A stretch of 64,000 nucleotides of DNA from Varroa destructor (GCF_002443255.2 NW_019211460.1:28988481-29052480), one strand, 5' to 3'; positions 10,595 to 25,186 are shown, numbered from the stretch's first letter. Program-made: numbers and translations. The notes: generated from the letters alone by a model not told the origin.

Positions 10595-11882
10595 TTGTTC
10601 TGGCGTCGCGACTGGCGGACGGATGGACTGCGTTTATAAGCCGGATACTCAATTACTCCCGGGTCCGTTGAAAATGAGCGGTCGCGCCATCGTTTAGGTG
10701 ACTTAGGGTTGCGATAATTGAAAATGCAGCTTGCTGTTAGTGATACAGAAGCACCAAATCATATAGATAGTTTACAATCGGCTACAATAAAGATAAATGA
10801 ATTGATAGTTGGACCAACTCACTGATGTTGGCATTTGCTATCCGCAGCTTTTCCTCTTGTTCCGCTGCTTCCTTTAGTTTTTAGACCCGGTTAGGCGAGT
10901 TAGTGTGGATTCTCTTTCCAGATCGCCGCAACTGCCTTCGCACTGCTCCGAGTTCGGAAGACTTCGAATCAGACAGCCAGCAGAGACAAATTGGAAGGAG
11001 AGAAAGAAAACGGGACAAAAATCGTTGAAACGAACTGCTTTTTTTTAGTGAGAAGCAGAGTCTTCCGCCTTTGTCGATGTTGAGATGCTGCTAGACTAAC
11101 GCAGGTCCTGCAGGCTCCTTTTATTTTTAGTCTTAGTCTGCTTGATGCATACGACGAGAGCGCTAGTCAGCCAGCCAGGAGAATCCCGTCAGCCGATCTA
11201 CGTAAAGTGACCACTCATCAAAATTGTTCGCCATTTTTTCGCTATACCGTTGGAAAAGCGGCAGACATCCCTGAGTTTGTTCGCTCGTCGATGCCGCTGT
11301 GGTGATGCTAAAAAGCACGCTATGTCGCCACAATAGTGTACACAACAAAACGAGGGAGAGGCGCGGCGAAATGTCGACGCGGATGAAAGATGCTGATGAA
11401 ATGTAAGAGGCCACCCCTTGGCCGGTCGAGTTTAGCCCTGATGATAAAGTTACTTAAGCGTAAATCTGTTGTGGTAAAAGAGAATAATCACGCTTCGGCC
11501 TGTCTGGAGGAATCACAATAGCAGTGAGAGAAACGAAAATCCACCATAATCAGAACAAGCAAAGCTATGACGCTAAGGGAAAAATAATCGCCCTAGGTTT
11601 ACTTTGAAACACAAGGAAAAGGCCTTCCTTCGTTTGTTGGTTCATATGAAAATTCTAGAAATGTCGCCCCTTTTCTTTCTAACTCAAACCGCAGTTGTCG
11701 CTGCTGCTGGTCATAATCTCAGTCAGGTCTTCCCCTGCACCCAACACATTGGCGTATCCCAGCAATCCAGAAATGACCTGCTGGACCAGGTTCTGTCCAC
11801 AGGGTGCATTTTGTCGATAGAGGCCAAGATGCCGTTCGCTACTCTTCTTCCTCCTTGCTTACTCTAAACTTTATCCACTTAG

Positions 11883-12020
11883 GTACATATGATAGTTAGG
11901 ACAGGAGAGAACGAGGAAATCTATTTCGCGACAAGAAACAGTTCCAAAACGGACCCGCAGATTCGTAAACGGGCCAACTCTCAGCGAAACCGTCAGCAAA
12001 AGGAGCTGCTGTATCAGCAG
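11883..12020 (+). other. Candidate internal exon (46 codons, phase 0-0)
   Basis: A long pyrimidine tract (11839-11880) ends in CCACTTAG, then 138 open bases run to CAGCAG|GTATTT. The translation is polar and basic (for example RKRANSQRNRQQKELLYQQ) and contains ATG at 11889. The splice sites fit and the length is a multiple of three, but no homology is recognised and no partner exon was found. Confidence 0.2.
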
Positions 12021-15000
12021 GTATTTACTAGAAAGTGCACAAGGAGAAGCCGGGATGTCATCGTCAACAACATCAACATCACTAGAGCCATCAGGCTGAT
12101 GAATGTGTGGACGGACAATGATAACAAGATGACGGCTGGCTTGTCTTCCCTCCAACGCAATCGATGATCACAAGCATTCGCTTCATTATGACTTCTATAG
12201 TCAGTGAGATCATCACAGGTTGAGGTAAATGTTTAGACGACGCCGGAGACGCCTATACTCTTTCTCCATGTGCTTTTCTACAGGCATCTATAGTTGGCAT
12301 GACAGTCACTCGACGGGTTGCTTTTTCTTGCCAAATCGCGTAACAACCCGCCCGGTGTATCACTAACGGGCTAAAAGAGAGAGACATCATCATCACCTCC
12401 ATTTTAAGGAAAATATAAGTTTGACTTAATTCTTTTTTCTGCTGTTCGACATATGTACATATAGCTTTCTTTCTGTACGACATTGCGTAGTGCATATGTA
12501 GGCGTAAGATGCGAACCTGTAGCAGCAAAGTCTAGGCGTTCAAGCAGGCCTTTCAACTGGAGGCCACCGCAGCGACTTATTTGATGCATATAACCTTCGA
12601 TAAAATAAAGGAGAAAGTACGTTATCGGCTCTCTGTTTGTTCTCATATTTTGTTTTTTCTTCTTTTTTACATTGATCGGATTCATGTAGAGAGTCAGCTC
12701 ATTGAGTCAACCCGTCTCGTCGGCATCTTCAACCACGCAAAGAAGAGCCTCCTTGTTCATTCTAACGGATGTAGATACAGTTGTCATGCCGACGAACAGC
12801 CAGGCGGAAGAATAAGACATGAGCGGGAACTAGAGAGAGACATGGGTCAGGAAAAGGGAATCACGTGAAACGAGGCCAGGCAACCATTGATCTCTACCTT
12901 CATTTCTTACTGAAATCTTACTTGATCATCTTCACGATGGAGAAACAGCCAATGGTGTCGTCTATTAAACACGTGGCGCAAAAAATGCCTTTGTAATATG
13001 TGTTGATCAAAGTGGACGGCTCGCGTCGTGTTCTTTTGTAGAGAAAAAAAAGTAGGTAGAGCTTAAGATAAGGCCGGGCCTCTCTGTTCGCCATCGCTGT
13101 TACGTATATTACATTGAGGTTTATGTAAACCGTTAACCTCCGACGGTATAGGCCTGTCCTTACCCATTCCTATTACGACTTGCATGTGGTTTCTGGGTTG
13201 TTCTAGGCACTTGGTATTACTTAACATCACTTTCAACGAGTGGCTTAGCCGGAGTATTAAAAGAAGCCATATAGCCCGGCCATACGCGTGTACGTTACGT
13301 ACTTCTAATCAGAAAATAAATGACATTTGTTGAAAATCGTTCTCTGATTATTTTACTAGTTCGAGGTAGGTCTAGAGCTCATCATCACAGAGTCATGCAC
13401 AGATCTAGCAAACGCTTAAGGACTATAGTGTTAGCAAAATACGTACAATGCTAACGGATATCGTCATATATTTCAGATGGTTGCATTGTCAGCTGAACAG
13501 GTAAACCATCTAAAGGCTGAGTTCACAAATATGGCGACATGGGAATAGAGTGATTGATTCAAATTAGCTACGCAATCCATCAGTACAACAAAGTAAATTG
13601 GCATCGATGATCTCGCTGATTTCGAACATGTGGAAGCCGTCGAAAATAGCGGTACTTTTAATAATTTTGTTTTCTGTATGTTTATGCATATACGTCCAGT
13701 TCGAATCGGGATTCTATTCTTTTTTACTTTTTGCTGGCCAACGACCCTTAGACACAACCGAAATCGATCGCAATCTGTATACACGATGACATGAATAAAA
13801 TGAAGTTAAGACAACAACAATTCTCTTAACGGCTGTTCTATCTAGCGGTCCTTTCAGTTTAATGGAGGAACAATATGCCTAGCTCTACATCGCCTAGTTG
13901 AGAAGTTTGCTCCGCAAGACAACATCTAATGGAAAATGATAAAAAAAATTGAAATGTTGAAGTATATCCCGACAAAAATGCTAACATACAATTAAGCAGG
14001 TATAGCGAAAATGATACGCCACGTCCCGTACGATACGTCTAAGATTAAATTTAACAGAAATATCGGAAAACTGTTTTCCAGTTCGAAGACCTTCAGGATC
14101 AGTATCAAGAGTCATCTGATTACTGATATTATCGAGATAAAATATGAACAAGTGCCTAAATTTATCGCTGATTTTGCTTGTCCATTACCTACGTTATACA
14201 CGCTGTTCGTTAACCCTCAGATCTGGCAACCCGTGCTATTGTTTTCTTGTATTTCTAGGTCGATTCAATTTAATACCCTCTACTACGTAATGTGGCTCTC
14301 CAGTGGAGATTTGATCAGATATAGAACATTGTCATCTAATTAGTCCAACCGACTAGTCAAGCTAGTCATAACCGACTGAAATTCGGTTTGCCCCATCTTA
14401 AAGGGGCAACTAGGTCTCCTACATGTTGATCGTACATTTGTTTTTATTTTTCCCTTTTACCATTTGTTTGTTTTTCGTAGATGTTGCACTCTGCTAACTC
14501 CAATTCACACGAACACACAACAATGTAACAACCCCACATCCGAACGGCACCGTCAAGGCTGCCAGACTTGAATTGTGTTATAGATATATGTTAGCAACAA
14601 ATTAGCCATCTGCGATTATAGGAGACTAAACGCAGACGCTATAACAGTATCGATCGTCCTTGTTGCTGTTTATACGATAAGCTTCCAGTACTAAACGGCG
14701 ACCCTTTTCATCATTGTAAATACGAGCGTTTTCCTTATGGTGACTGACAATATGACCCCTATTTATGTTGCCTTCGATTACCGTAATTTGTTTGTCGCTT
14801 GCTACAGAGAATGAGTGATGCTCCGATAAGGATTTGCTTCATTTATCAAAGCGATCAGGTACTCCATGATGGTTCCGTTTCTTTTTTTCCTATCCTATTT
14901 GAAATACATGTTAGTCTTATAATAATTTATTGTCGAGTCAAACTCCGGCCACAAGCCAGACCCTATGTGATGCTTTTTTTTTAGTACTAGATCTAGCTTA

Positions 15001-17760
15001 CTTACGAGTATCAGCATGCAGTGTAGTAATAAAAAAGCTATATATCGCTTTTGCATTATCTGTGTGGATCACGGTTTATTCCACGTGGAAACCTCACACA
15101 TCTAAATAAATGTATTCCATTTCATTCGTTTAGGTGGCCTGAGTTAAGGGTTTTAGGGGTTCGATAAACATGTGTATTATAGCGCGTTTTCAGGTGATTT
15201 TAAACCAGTTCATACTTTGCCGAAATAGGTTGAACCTGCGGCCGGCTGTGTCAGCCAGTAGGTTATAAACCTAGTTTAATTTGCGTTCCCCAGTGAAATG
15301 AGTTAAGTTATTTAGCTTCAAGGAAACAGTTGTGGAATCAAAGCAAAGAACACTGACTTAGTGAGCTGCATCCTCATCAATGTCTTAGAGGAAAAACCTT
15401 CTTTAACAGCCGCCATGCTCGTCAAGATCAGCTACAGAACCTCCAATTCGGCGACTGCATCTACCCCACCTAAATTCGTTGGTCTCAACACCCCCGCAGC
15501 GATGCTCTTCCAATGAAAATTAAAGGCGAGCATTTTAAGATAGTCGCATTCGTGCACGATGCTTTTGTAAGGGAACCCTCTGCGTCACTATGCTAATTTA
15601 CAATAGAAGAGCAAAATGGCAACGGTTGGTTTACATATCTGAATAAGAACTAGTCTATAGTATGTTAAAGGAATAAGTTACAACATGATACATAGTTAGA
15701 TCGCTCGAAATAGGTCGCTCTTGACTTGAGAAACTCTTAGGTACATCCTCGTAACAATAAGTCATTACCGATTTTCAACTCTCCTAGAACTTCCTTAAAC
15801 CCGGAATTTAACTTTAACCCCTATACAACGCAAGTGAATCAATTAGCTATTTTAATCTGTCATACATTGCTTTGCTATAGCGATCATGGAAAGGCCGAGA
15901 CTTTATGTATACTTTTACAGCAGTTTAGATGTCCAAACATTTTCACTAACGTTTGTTAACTATACCTTGAAAATTTGCATTGATGTTTATTTTTAGCCAC
16001 GGAGCTGAAATGGTGTTTTTAACCTGACGCTTTTTTATAAGTCGTTAAGGCGCTGCAAATGTGAAATTTCTAAATAAAGTTTCGAAATGAATTAGCATTT
16101 CAAATGATCAAATGAAGAATTAGCAATATCTACAGTGTTCGAAGTAAAAACGCAAAAACATTTTTTTTTTTGTGTATTTTAGTACTAGGTCATAATAATT
16201 TTGCTAGATAATTCTCAGCTTATTGATAGGCGCGTTCGCGTCGTACCATAGCAAGCCGACTGCTACTGCTTAAAAGATGCTACGTTGATGTATCTGTTTC
16301 GCATCTGTCATCGCGGCAAAAATTAAACGATAAATGTCAACTTTAATGGAATTACCTTAGCGTAGTATACTACGTATTTAAATTAAGCAAAAACTACCTG
16401 GACCAACGAAGCATTAGGGAGCCAGCAATTATGCGAGGGCCATTGAAGGCCATCTACACAATAACCAGTGACGGTGAGTTCTGTGACGCCGTCACAGGAA
16501 AATAATAGATACATTCTCCTAGTTACCATTATATGTATAAATATTGTATCTGTGTATAAACATCAATCGTAAGTAAGTTTACTTCTGCCCCTCTATGAGA
16601 CTGTGCAGGTCTCCCGCAGAGATGATCTGGCTTCTAGACAAGACGGGGGGCGTACATAATTCACAGGCAATAGAAGCCAGCAGAACGGTGATTGACGATT
16701 TTTCTACCTCGGGCTGATCTGCTGTTGATGGCGGGTCTAGCTGTTGGCAGAGAGGTGTCGCTTGGATAGCAGTCATAGCTTTATTAGACAAGGGCCGCCT
16801 GAAGCAAAGAATAACCTAAGTTTAGGCGAAAATAAAACATTGCTATATGCAAACAAAATAAATTATTTCGTTTAAGAATTTGTCGTCCACTGTCATGATT
16901 AACTTTCCAATCTGCTGGCTTAAATTATATAGTAGGAAGTCAACGTTTTTTTTTGGGTAAATGGTTCTTAAAGTTACCGTAATGCCAACTGTTAAAACTT
17001 CAATCGTATAGGCATTTGTTATTATTACAGTTTAGAAGATGGAGCAAAACTGGGTCCGCTATGGTTCACACCCAGAATATAGTGGAACGTCCGAAGCTGG
17101 TGGGAGCATTGTGTGGAGTATATTGCTTGATTATCGATGTGGCTACGCTTAGTGTTTACATTCTTTTAAAGGGTTCAGGTAAAGCGAACGTGTGTCTAAA
17201 GGTGTCTCTAAAGCTGGATTGATCCTATACTCCTGATCTAAGGCCCGTGAAATAGAGTTGCTGTGATATCCGAGATAAGAAAAGTTTTATTATCTCTATG
17301 TTAGTGGTTTCACTAGAACTTTGTCATGCCTCCACTCCTCCCCCGTTCCCTGTCTAAATGAATAAAGGTCGACGCGTTCATATGGATACGCATGCTTGCC
17401 AGTTAGTTTATAGGAATAGCTTACATGTTCTCTTACTCCCTCACTATGTTGCGTAATAAAGTAATCTCTCATTGTTTTAATCCTGCATATAAATACGATG
17501 AAAATGGGAATCCGTCAATTTCTTCAGTCCTCCCTTCTGGATAGGTCCCTGACAGTGGTGCATTGTCATACGTCGTACGTCTTAGCAAAGTTGCGAAATT
17601 AGTCTGATTGTCCGTTTGCTCCCCGTGGCGCACGGCAGACTACCTGTCTGAGCAGTCGCTGATACAACCGAACAATTGCAGTAGCCAATGCACGTTCTGC
17701 TGTATCGAATAACAAAAGTATTTAGGGGTTCGCATTAGCCGTGCGTGTATTAGCGCAAAG

Positions 17761-17804
17761 CATACATACGTACATACATACATACATACATACATACATA
17801 CATA
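17761..17804. repeat. (CATA)n tetranucleotide repeat, about 11 units
   Basis: Eleven CATA units with one variant (CGTA). Confidence 0.95.
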
Positions 17805-20082
17805 AGCTGTAGCTTGTCCGGCGCCAAGAGAATTGATCGAATTACCTCGTGGATATCTTTTCCACGACGACGAAGGTTGGGCTGAACGCTAAAAGGTTCC
17901 ATATTTATGTTGTCTATTTACCACTACATCCAAGCTGGTCGTTTTATAACTCTGACAAGCCTCGCCGAGAAAAGTGCGAGGATAACGACCGCAAGCTGTT
18001 ATGTTGAGATGGTCTAGCGAGAAGATTTTCTGCTACGCTTGTACATTGTTTCATAGTAAATTAGAAAGTACTGATTGTGAAGAATATTCTAATGTCCGAA
18101 ATATACTCTGTGTAATCGTATACTTACAGGATTGTTTCGCGTGCCAAAGTAGTAACAACTTCATGTACAATTTCCGGGTACTAACCGGGTAGGTATCACT
18201 TCATTATGACGATACATCCATTCGTAGTGAGGCGTGTCTGGAAACGTTTTCCAATAGCTTGTATTACAGACGACGCCATTGTTACCTGTTCCCTACACTA
18301 TCATATTACGATTTTCTACATAGTGTGGAGATCGTTTAGCTAAGACGACAATCTGATAAAATTTTGACCACCACACGACACTTGACGTTTATAGTTTATA
18401 GTGGCAAGCGACGGCATCATTTCGAGCCCATAGAAGCTCCTAGTAAACAATAGGGTAAGAAGAGGAAAAACATCGGGCTTTGGCGGAACGCCACTGGTTG
18501 GTAGCATAGTATAAGTAGCTGCAACAAAAGCAGCGCTGGCTCCTGCAGCGCCTTGTGCACCAGCGCCAGTATAACGCGTACACTGAACCACCCGATTTGT
18601 CGCCCCGTTGTTGGGAGACGTGCGTAAGCTTAAAAACGTCACCTATGTCAAAAATTTACGTCTCATAGGGTACGATATAACGAAGGCAAACCTGCCCAGT
18701 AACTTGCGAGATTTGTCGTGTCCTATTTTCAGTCTGTTCTTCAGCTCTTAAATACCGACTGTCTTTGGGACTTTCCTGACTAAAACACAATTAAGGAATT
18801 GGTTCCGTACCTCAATATGTTAGCAAGGCATGGTCTGACATAGAACATTTCAACCACCCCGCTGGTCAGGATTAATCCTCCCTTTCTGACCATAATATCT
18901 AGTCTCTTCTCCTCATTCGTCCCGCTAGTTATGTTACGAGACATCCGGGGGCTGTATCTGTTACCAGAAACCTTGACTATGCAGAAGCGCTACTACCCGT
19001 CTTGCAGCGAACTAGTGTTTCGTCACTGTTTTTGCCACAAATGACCTGTTATATTAGGCAGGTGGTAAGGTGACATAGCAACTAAACGAGTATCGACTAC
19101 AATACAGGTACAGATTCTATTATCGCACACAGGATCGTGTCGCTGATATCTAGGCTCCGGCGGAATATGTTTCTAGGCACTTACGCAGCAAATCGTGGCA
19201 GCTCAGCTACAAGCTATAGCACTCCCAGCTTGTCTAGCTATCAACATACCGTGCCGTTACAAAAACCAATTTGCGGGAAAGCTTAATTTTATTAAAATCT
19301 CCGACAATACCGGCCTTTCGCTGACCCCAGATTAGAGCGCGTCACCAACGGCGAGGACGTACAATACCACTTATAAAGGACTAGCCGAGGCAGGTTGACC
19401 ATGAAAGATACCTAACTAAACGTTATCAACTGAATAGAGCCTCACGCCAGAACGCCAAACGCAAGAAAAAAGGTGTTCAGCGTTTGTAAAGCGTTGTCCA
19501 TAGCTAGCTGATACGCACCTATTTTCATACCAGTTATATCCTATCCGAAGCCAATCAAATGCAGCAAAAGCGATACTGACGACTCGGTGAAATAAAAATC
19601 ATCTGGAAATCAAGACTTCAATGAAATACTGTTGACTGCACCAAATAAACGAAGTCGAAATAAAACTATCCCAAGCTTCAGAACGTATAATACTGACGCT
19701 GCATTAGAATCATGGGATGTCTTTCAACTAACTCTCTTACAATAGCCAATGATTATCGGAATATTGTTTATATTATAAGGATGTGTTCAATAGATCTGAA
19801 GCCTCGCAACCTTTCAGTCGCAGAGGACGAACACGTAGATTTGACTTATTTATATAAATAATATAGATTTTTGGAAGAAGCTGAATAAGCAAATTTCCTG
19901 AAAGTAAACATATAGAAAGCTTAGAATAAACGATACGACTGTGTAGGGATTTAAACGAAACGGTGATATAGAGACGCTGCTGCCAAATTTCTGCGACTCT
20001 GCTGTTAAGATAGAGGGTGAGACAAAAGCTTCCGGACTTCATTCTACATACATTAAAATAACGCGCACGTTTCTATCAGCCC

Positions 20083-20108
20083 ATATATACATATATATAT
20101 ATATATAT
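20083..20108. repeat. Imperfect (AT)n microsatellite
   Basis: AT dinucleotides with one C interruption. Confidence 0.9.
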
Positions 20109-23100
20109 GTTTGCTTCTTCTAAAACAGTATTCGTAGTACAATATTCATCTTGGTGATGCTAAGCGCTGGAAAGACAGACGCGTCCGATCTGCACAGTTG
20201 TCTGGATATCTAAATTTCAATCAGCCGGCGCTATATGTATCCATATATACATATACGGTCTACCCCATGTTGATCGTTTGGTGCCCATGTAACAATCGCG
20301 AAAACGATAGAGGTCGTACGCGTACGTATATACTCTAAGCAACAACATCTTTAGGTGCGGAATCAGTTAGTCAACCTGCGACTGCTGTCGTTCCGTCACT
20401 CTGCCATTGCCAATGCTGGTGCCTGTGTTACGTTATAAAGAGCAAAACATTCATTCAACTTTATGCAGATCATGCTTGGGTATGTCAGCGCATTTGTAAT
20501 AATAAACGTCGCCCCAGAATAAATCTGTAGGTACAGTGAGTTCTGAGCAATGGAACAGGGACGCCGCTTGTGATTCCACTGGTTAACAGGCAAAGAAGGG
20601 ACAAGCATTTTAAAAAGAAAAACTGGCCACTCATCGCAGATCATGCGCTCAGACTCATACAGGTCCGTTATTTTTTCGAATTTCGCCCCACTGCTCCTGA
20701 AGCCAAAGTTCACCTTTTGCCAGAGCTATATGGGTCGCTTTTTCATTCCGGTCTGTTATGTCACGTTCCATCCTTATGTGTAGCTTTCCGTCTCGTCTAC
20801 TGTTGGTCTCTACGGATGCTAAACAACTTACCAAGACTTGAGTAACAAACACTATATATAGATAATCCATATTATTTCTGATTATAACGACTACGACGAT
20901 GACAATGCTGATCCCGTTTGCTGCTTGTTTTTCATTTACAGAAGTCTGCTAGCCACTGTTTTCGCTGCGCGCAGGGTGCACATCGGTTGTAGATATCGTT
21001 AGGTCGTTCGTTATTTGTTAGCGAAGAAGACAGGGACAAGTAAGGAGTATGTGGTTCTAAAAGGCTATAACGCTGCTTTGGTCTCTAGACGCCCATCAAG
21101 GAGAAGTTATCCGTATTAGAATTGCAGCCGCTTGGCGAAATCATCCCAAATCACGTTAGGGTAGCTCACAGACCGTTTTTACTGGCATTGGCTAGCGATG
21201 GCGTTCGCCAAACGTGAAAGCTATTCATAAGTAGTTATAAATTAGTTTCTTGCGAATTACGCGGAGTAGACGTCGCGTAATCTAACAAAATTGCGTAACA
21301 AGATAGCAAAGGAATAATGCCAATAAATTTTCTTTTTTCACAGGAGGAATTGGCCACATACTCAGGTTCATATCCCCACGAAAATAATCAGCTGGCAAAA
21401 CATCGTCAAAGGGAATAGGGAGGTCTTATTTTCATGATCATTAACTGCATTATAAAGCATCTGCTTGATATTGTCTAGTTCTTATTATCCAACTGGTTCT
21501 GCAAAGTCGACGCCGGCCAGAGGGAGTTAAATTTCGAAACGAAGGTCATAGGTAGACAATTTCGCATTTGTCATCTTTCCCAAGATATTGTCCATCGATT
21601 AGCTTCACGCCTCCGTCACCCCTCCACAAAAAGTATTCCAACAATGGTCTAGTACGTGGCTAAACTACATGTGTTCCCGCACTGAAGCGTTTGAGTACAC
21701 TGTATTGTAGAACGCAACGCGACAGTTATTATTTGCTGGTTATAGCAAGGTACGTCGATGGCTATCGGCGTTGTATGACGACGTACAGCTGTCAGGACGT
21801 AGTACATCTAGACGTATCGTCTAACTTTACATTTCTCCTTTCCGGTTTTAAATTCTCTCGTCCTTTAGCAAAACATCTCGTTTCTGCCAATGCCTGCAGC
21901 GCTGTGCAGCATGGCCGGAGAACAGAACAGCAGTGGGACTCAAACGCCTATACGTTATTCGCTACCGACATATCGTGTTGTGGACGCTGGTGACTTATGG
22001 ATCATTCAATAGCTGCCCCCTATGAGGCATAGTGTCCTTCCTGACGTCGACAAGAATAAGTCGGACACAAACCAAAATGAAAAAGTATCACTTTGCACAA
22101 GACATCGCAGCGCCTTGAGGCGGCCTGTTGGCGCAGCTTGCAGTTATGAGCGCGTTCTTTTTTTTTTTGCTTTATTATAATTCTGACGCGACCTGCGGCC
22201 ACCTAATTTTGTTCGTATATGCGATACAGGTCACAGATAAGATGGTTCCCTATGAACGATGCATGTATCCGTAGACACTCGAGGCTGAATCGGTGTCCAC
22301 TTTTCGTCGTAGACGAAAAACAATCTGCTAGGAGGGACAGTAACTTTAGGCACAATCTTTTCATTAAATAGATATATCAAAGTAATATTACAGAGTCAAG
22401 AAGGATTGCTCTGTTGAAGAAGTGTTGCCAAGAGATCGTTCCACGATGGTATACCCCTAACACTCTTCGGTTTTAGGCCTAATCGAGAACGAAGTCAAAA
22501 CCATTTGAAGTGGTAAGTGATTGATATACGATGTCGCAAAAAAACGTGCATAACATATGACTAGGCTGAATCGAAATGATAACCAGTATACGACAGTTTG
22601 CCGATCCGGAGGTGGGCAAAGCATGATGCTAACGTCCTTTTAAACACATTGTCCTTCACTGATCGGAACTTCAGAGCAAATAGGGTCACGTTTGCTCTTT
22701 TATGCTAGTTTTTACTTGATAGTCGAATGCTTCTCAGTTTTGGAAAGCTGGCCATGCGTATGACGATCCATTCGAGCATTCAACTACTAATCTAGAAATC
22801 GCATGCTTGAAGCTGCTCAAGTTGAATCTTCTGATTTAAGAAAGCCTGTGTGGGTTTCTCTTTGGATTCACCATCGTACTAGAAAGAAATGAGACCACAC
22901 GAGATGAGCCATACAAACTATCATATTTCGACCGACGACTTACCTGCGCAAGTCGTGTAGATAAATAGAAAATGTTCGACAAGTCACAAAATCTCCAATC
23001 AGCGTAAATACTTTTCAAGGACGTCCAGAAAAGAGGTTCCGTCAAGTTAGATTATGAAAACTTGACATGTAGTTCAATTATTATGCTTTTAACTCTAACA

Positions 23101-23284
23101 AAAGCAGGTTGTTTCATCATACTGCTGTACCACGTTGCGGCTCTGAAATGTACGATTTAACAATGTTCATTTGCCGGACAGTTTCGCTGCCAGGACGCAT
23201 GGCTTAATCACCTTGTACATGGAAACATATGATTTTTAGGTTCTCTGTGGCAGCGCAGTGGACAACACTGCGTCTTTCATTTTT

Positions 23285-23287
<3 letters not shown>

Positions 23288-23336
<49 letters not shown>
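23288..23336. repeat. (CT)24 microsatellite
   Basis: A 49-base uninterrupted CT tract, the longest pure dinucleotide repeat in the window. Confidence 0.97.
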
Positions 23337-23339
<3 letters not shown>

Positions 23340-25163
23340 GTACTGTTTCTAAAGGTCTTCTCTTATCGTACTTATCGTACATTAATTTCGTATAGAATAT
23401 AATGTGCACCAATACCTCCCCGAAACCATCTACCGAAAGCCTTGCAGTTAAGGCATGCCAACCAAAGTGTCTAATTCCAATAAGTTATGCTTAATCTTCT
23501 TCTAACGCTTCCTTCTCTATTCATCACAATCGACCTATAGAGTGGTTGTCAGTAATGTCCAACTCGTCACCTTTTCACCGGTACTGCGTACCCGTCTATG
23601 TGTGGCATCCATCCGTCATTATGACCGCACGCGCCAATCACGCCTCTGCGATTCCTCAGAGAGCGGATAGTCAAACAAACAATATTGATCGTAACAGCGG
23701 TCAATTTCGAATCAGAGTCCTGCTCGGTGTTCCACTTCCACCAGTGGCAGAGAGCACGATGTGATCACGCGACGCAGGGCGTCGTTAGGCGGAATGCGTC
23801 TTGTTGACAGCTCCGCCTTGTCAACATTCTCACAGTATTCTCTGCTGACGTACGCCTCTCGGATTTGGCCTGGCCAATTCTTTTTGCGATGTTCTTTTTT
23901 TTTCATTTTGCCTCTTTGCCTGATTCTCCGCATGATGATCCTGTTTGTCCCGTTGTTCATTCGATTCGGTCTTCCTTCGACTTTTCTCTGGGTAAAGACC
24001 ATCGTCTTCATTGAGAACGGAGAGCATCTCAAGCGTAAGCATGCGAACTATTGTCAAGCGTCCTTCCTTGACCAATCTTCCTGAACTGTCGGCCCCGTAC
24101 ATACTTGTATGTATTTGCGCGAGAGTTTCATCTTTTGTGATGTCACCGTACGCGAACAAACATCGTCGTGTACGGGTAAACAATTACAAACGAAGGTCAA
24201 GTCCATTATCCCGAAGTTGCAATCGTAGATTTCGATCCGATTTAGGTCGAATAATTCGAAAATGATTGGACTCAGTTTATGGGTCGTACACGCATATCGC
24301 GGTCGTACGGGGTCGTGCTCTGATCGTCGCAATGAAGTTCTCTCATTATGAACAATAATTCATCTCGTACTAAGATATTATATGTTATAATGAACAACGT
24401 ACATTTTTACATAATATAGAAACATAAACAGATACGAAATAAAATGGTCGTTTATTTAATGTTGAATTTAGTTCTGTTTTTGAGCACGACTGTAAAATCC
24501 TATGTGTGAAGCTCGTCTCATTCTTGTGGCATGATTAAGCATTGCTCGATTGCACACGCAGTTGCTTTTCAGGACAATATTAGGCAAACAGCTGGAATCG
24601 AGCACCTACGTCTAGCTCCCCAAGAATTTTCGCATGCGTAGGCTATTATTGTTCGATGCGCTTCATTCATTTTATTTAATATCTATCATTAACTACATAT
24701 ATTATATTCCGATAAGTTGCATCAGCAGAAAAAAAGATACCGATTATGAGTATGAATAGATCATTCGATCGATCGGGAAAGTTCATCTATTCATTCGATG
24801 TCCCTGCTAAATGTCTCTGGTTAGATCTATGATCCGCTAGACCGACTTGTTGTTTTGCATTCTAGCAATCGGGCCAGATCACTTGCGCTGGGTCTTCCGA
24901 TCGAATAATTACTCCTATCAGCCGTTTGTGCGGAAAAAGCGATGATCTGAATATGTGAACGGGTCGTCATTCTGCACTAACGACAGCCTCTTGTAAGACG
25001 CTATCTTCATTCATAGATCTTCGTTGGTCTGTGTCTGCTAGTGGCATCAGTAATTTCGTTACTTGATAAAACTTCCTGCTCAGAACTAGCTCAGCATCAA
25101 GCTTTTTCCCCACATATCGTATCAAGTCCGCCTTTCTAAAACATATCAGACACATACAGACGT

Positions 25164-25186
25164 TATATATATATATATATATATAT
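25164..25186. repeat. (TA)n microsatellite
   Basis: 23 bases of TA. A short ATG-started frame ending in TCGCAG|GTAAGT follows directly. Confidence 0.95.

Larger units (their letters stand above)
10430..11100 (-). promoter_or_regulatory. CpG-rich upstream region, possible promoter or 5' leader of the LRR gene
   Basis: This stretch is clearly richer in G, C and CpG than its flanks and sits just upstream, in minus-strand terms, of the predicted start exon. On the minus strand it holds CTTATAAACG (TATAAA at 10638-10633). About 25 bases further on is GCCAGTCGC, which loosely resembles an initiator. Two short perfect hairpins lie within it. All of this is suggestive only. The TATA-to-initiator spacing is shorter than usual and no transcript evidence is available. 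A minus-strand donor-like site (ATCA|GTGAGT) also occurs near 10825. Confidence 0.25.

Noticed and set aside
13690..13720. Possible tRNA B-box (AGTTCGAATCGGG)
   Set aside because: There is no matching A-box, acceptor stem or cloverleaf around it.
14011..14343. 110-codon ATG frame
   Set aside because: Its AT-driven composition (Ile, Phe, Ser, Tyr), lack of splice signals and lack of any recognisable domain make it likely chance.
16579..16791. 70-codon minus-strand frame ending in SLIEGQK
   Set aside because: It begins with TTG, has no clear acceptor and no recognised family.
23712..24332. Five overlapping frames of over 80 codons on both strands
   Set aside because: The minus strand is purine-rich here, which gives long Lys/Arg/Glu-rich frames in more than one phase. 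No motif, splice pair or homology was recognised.
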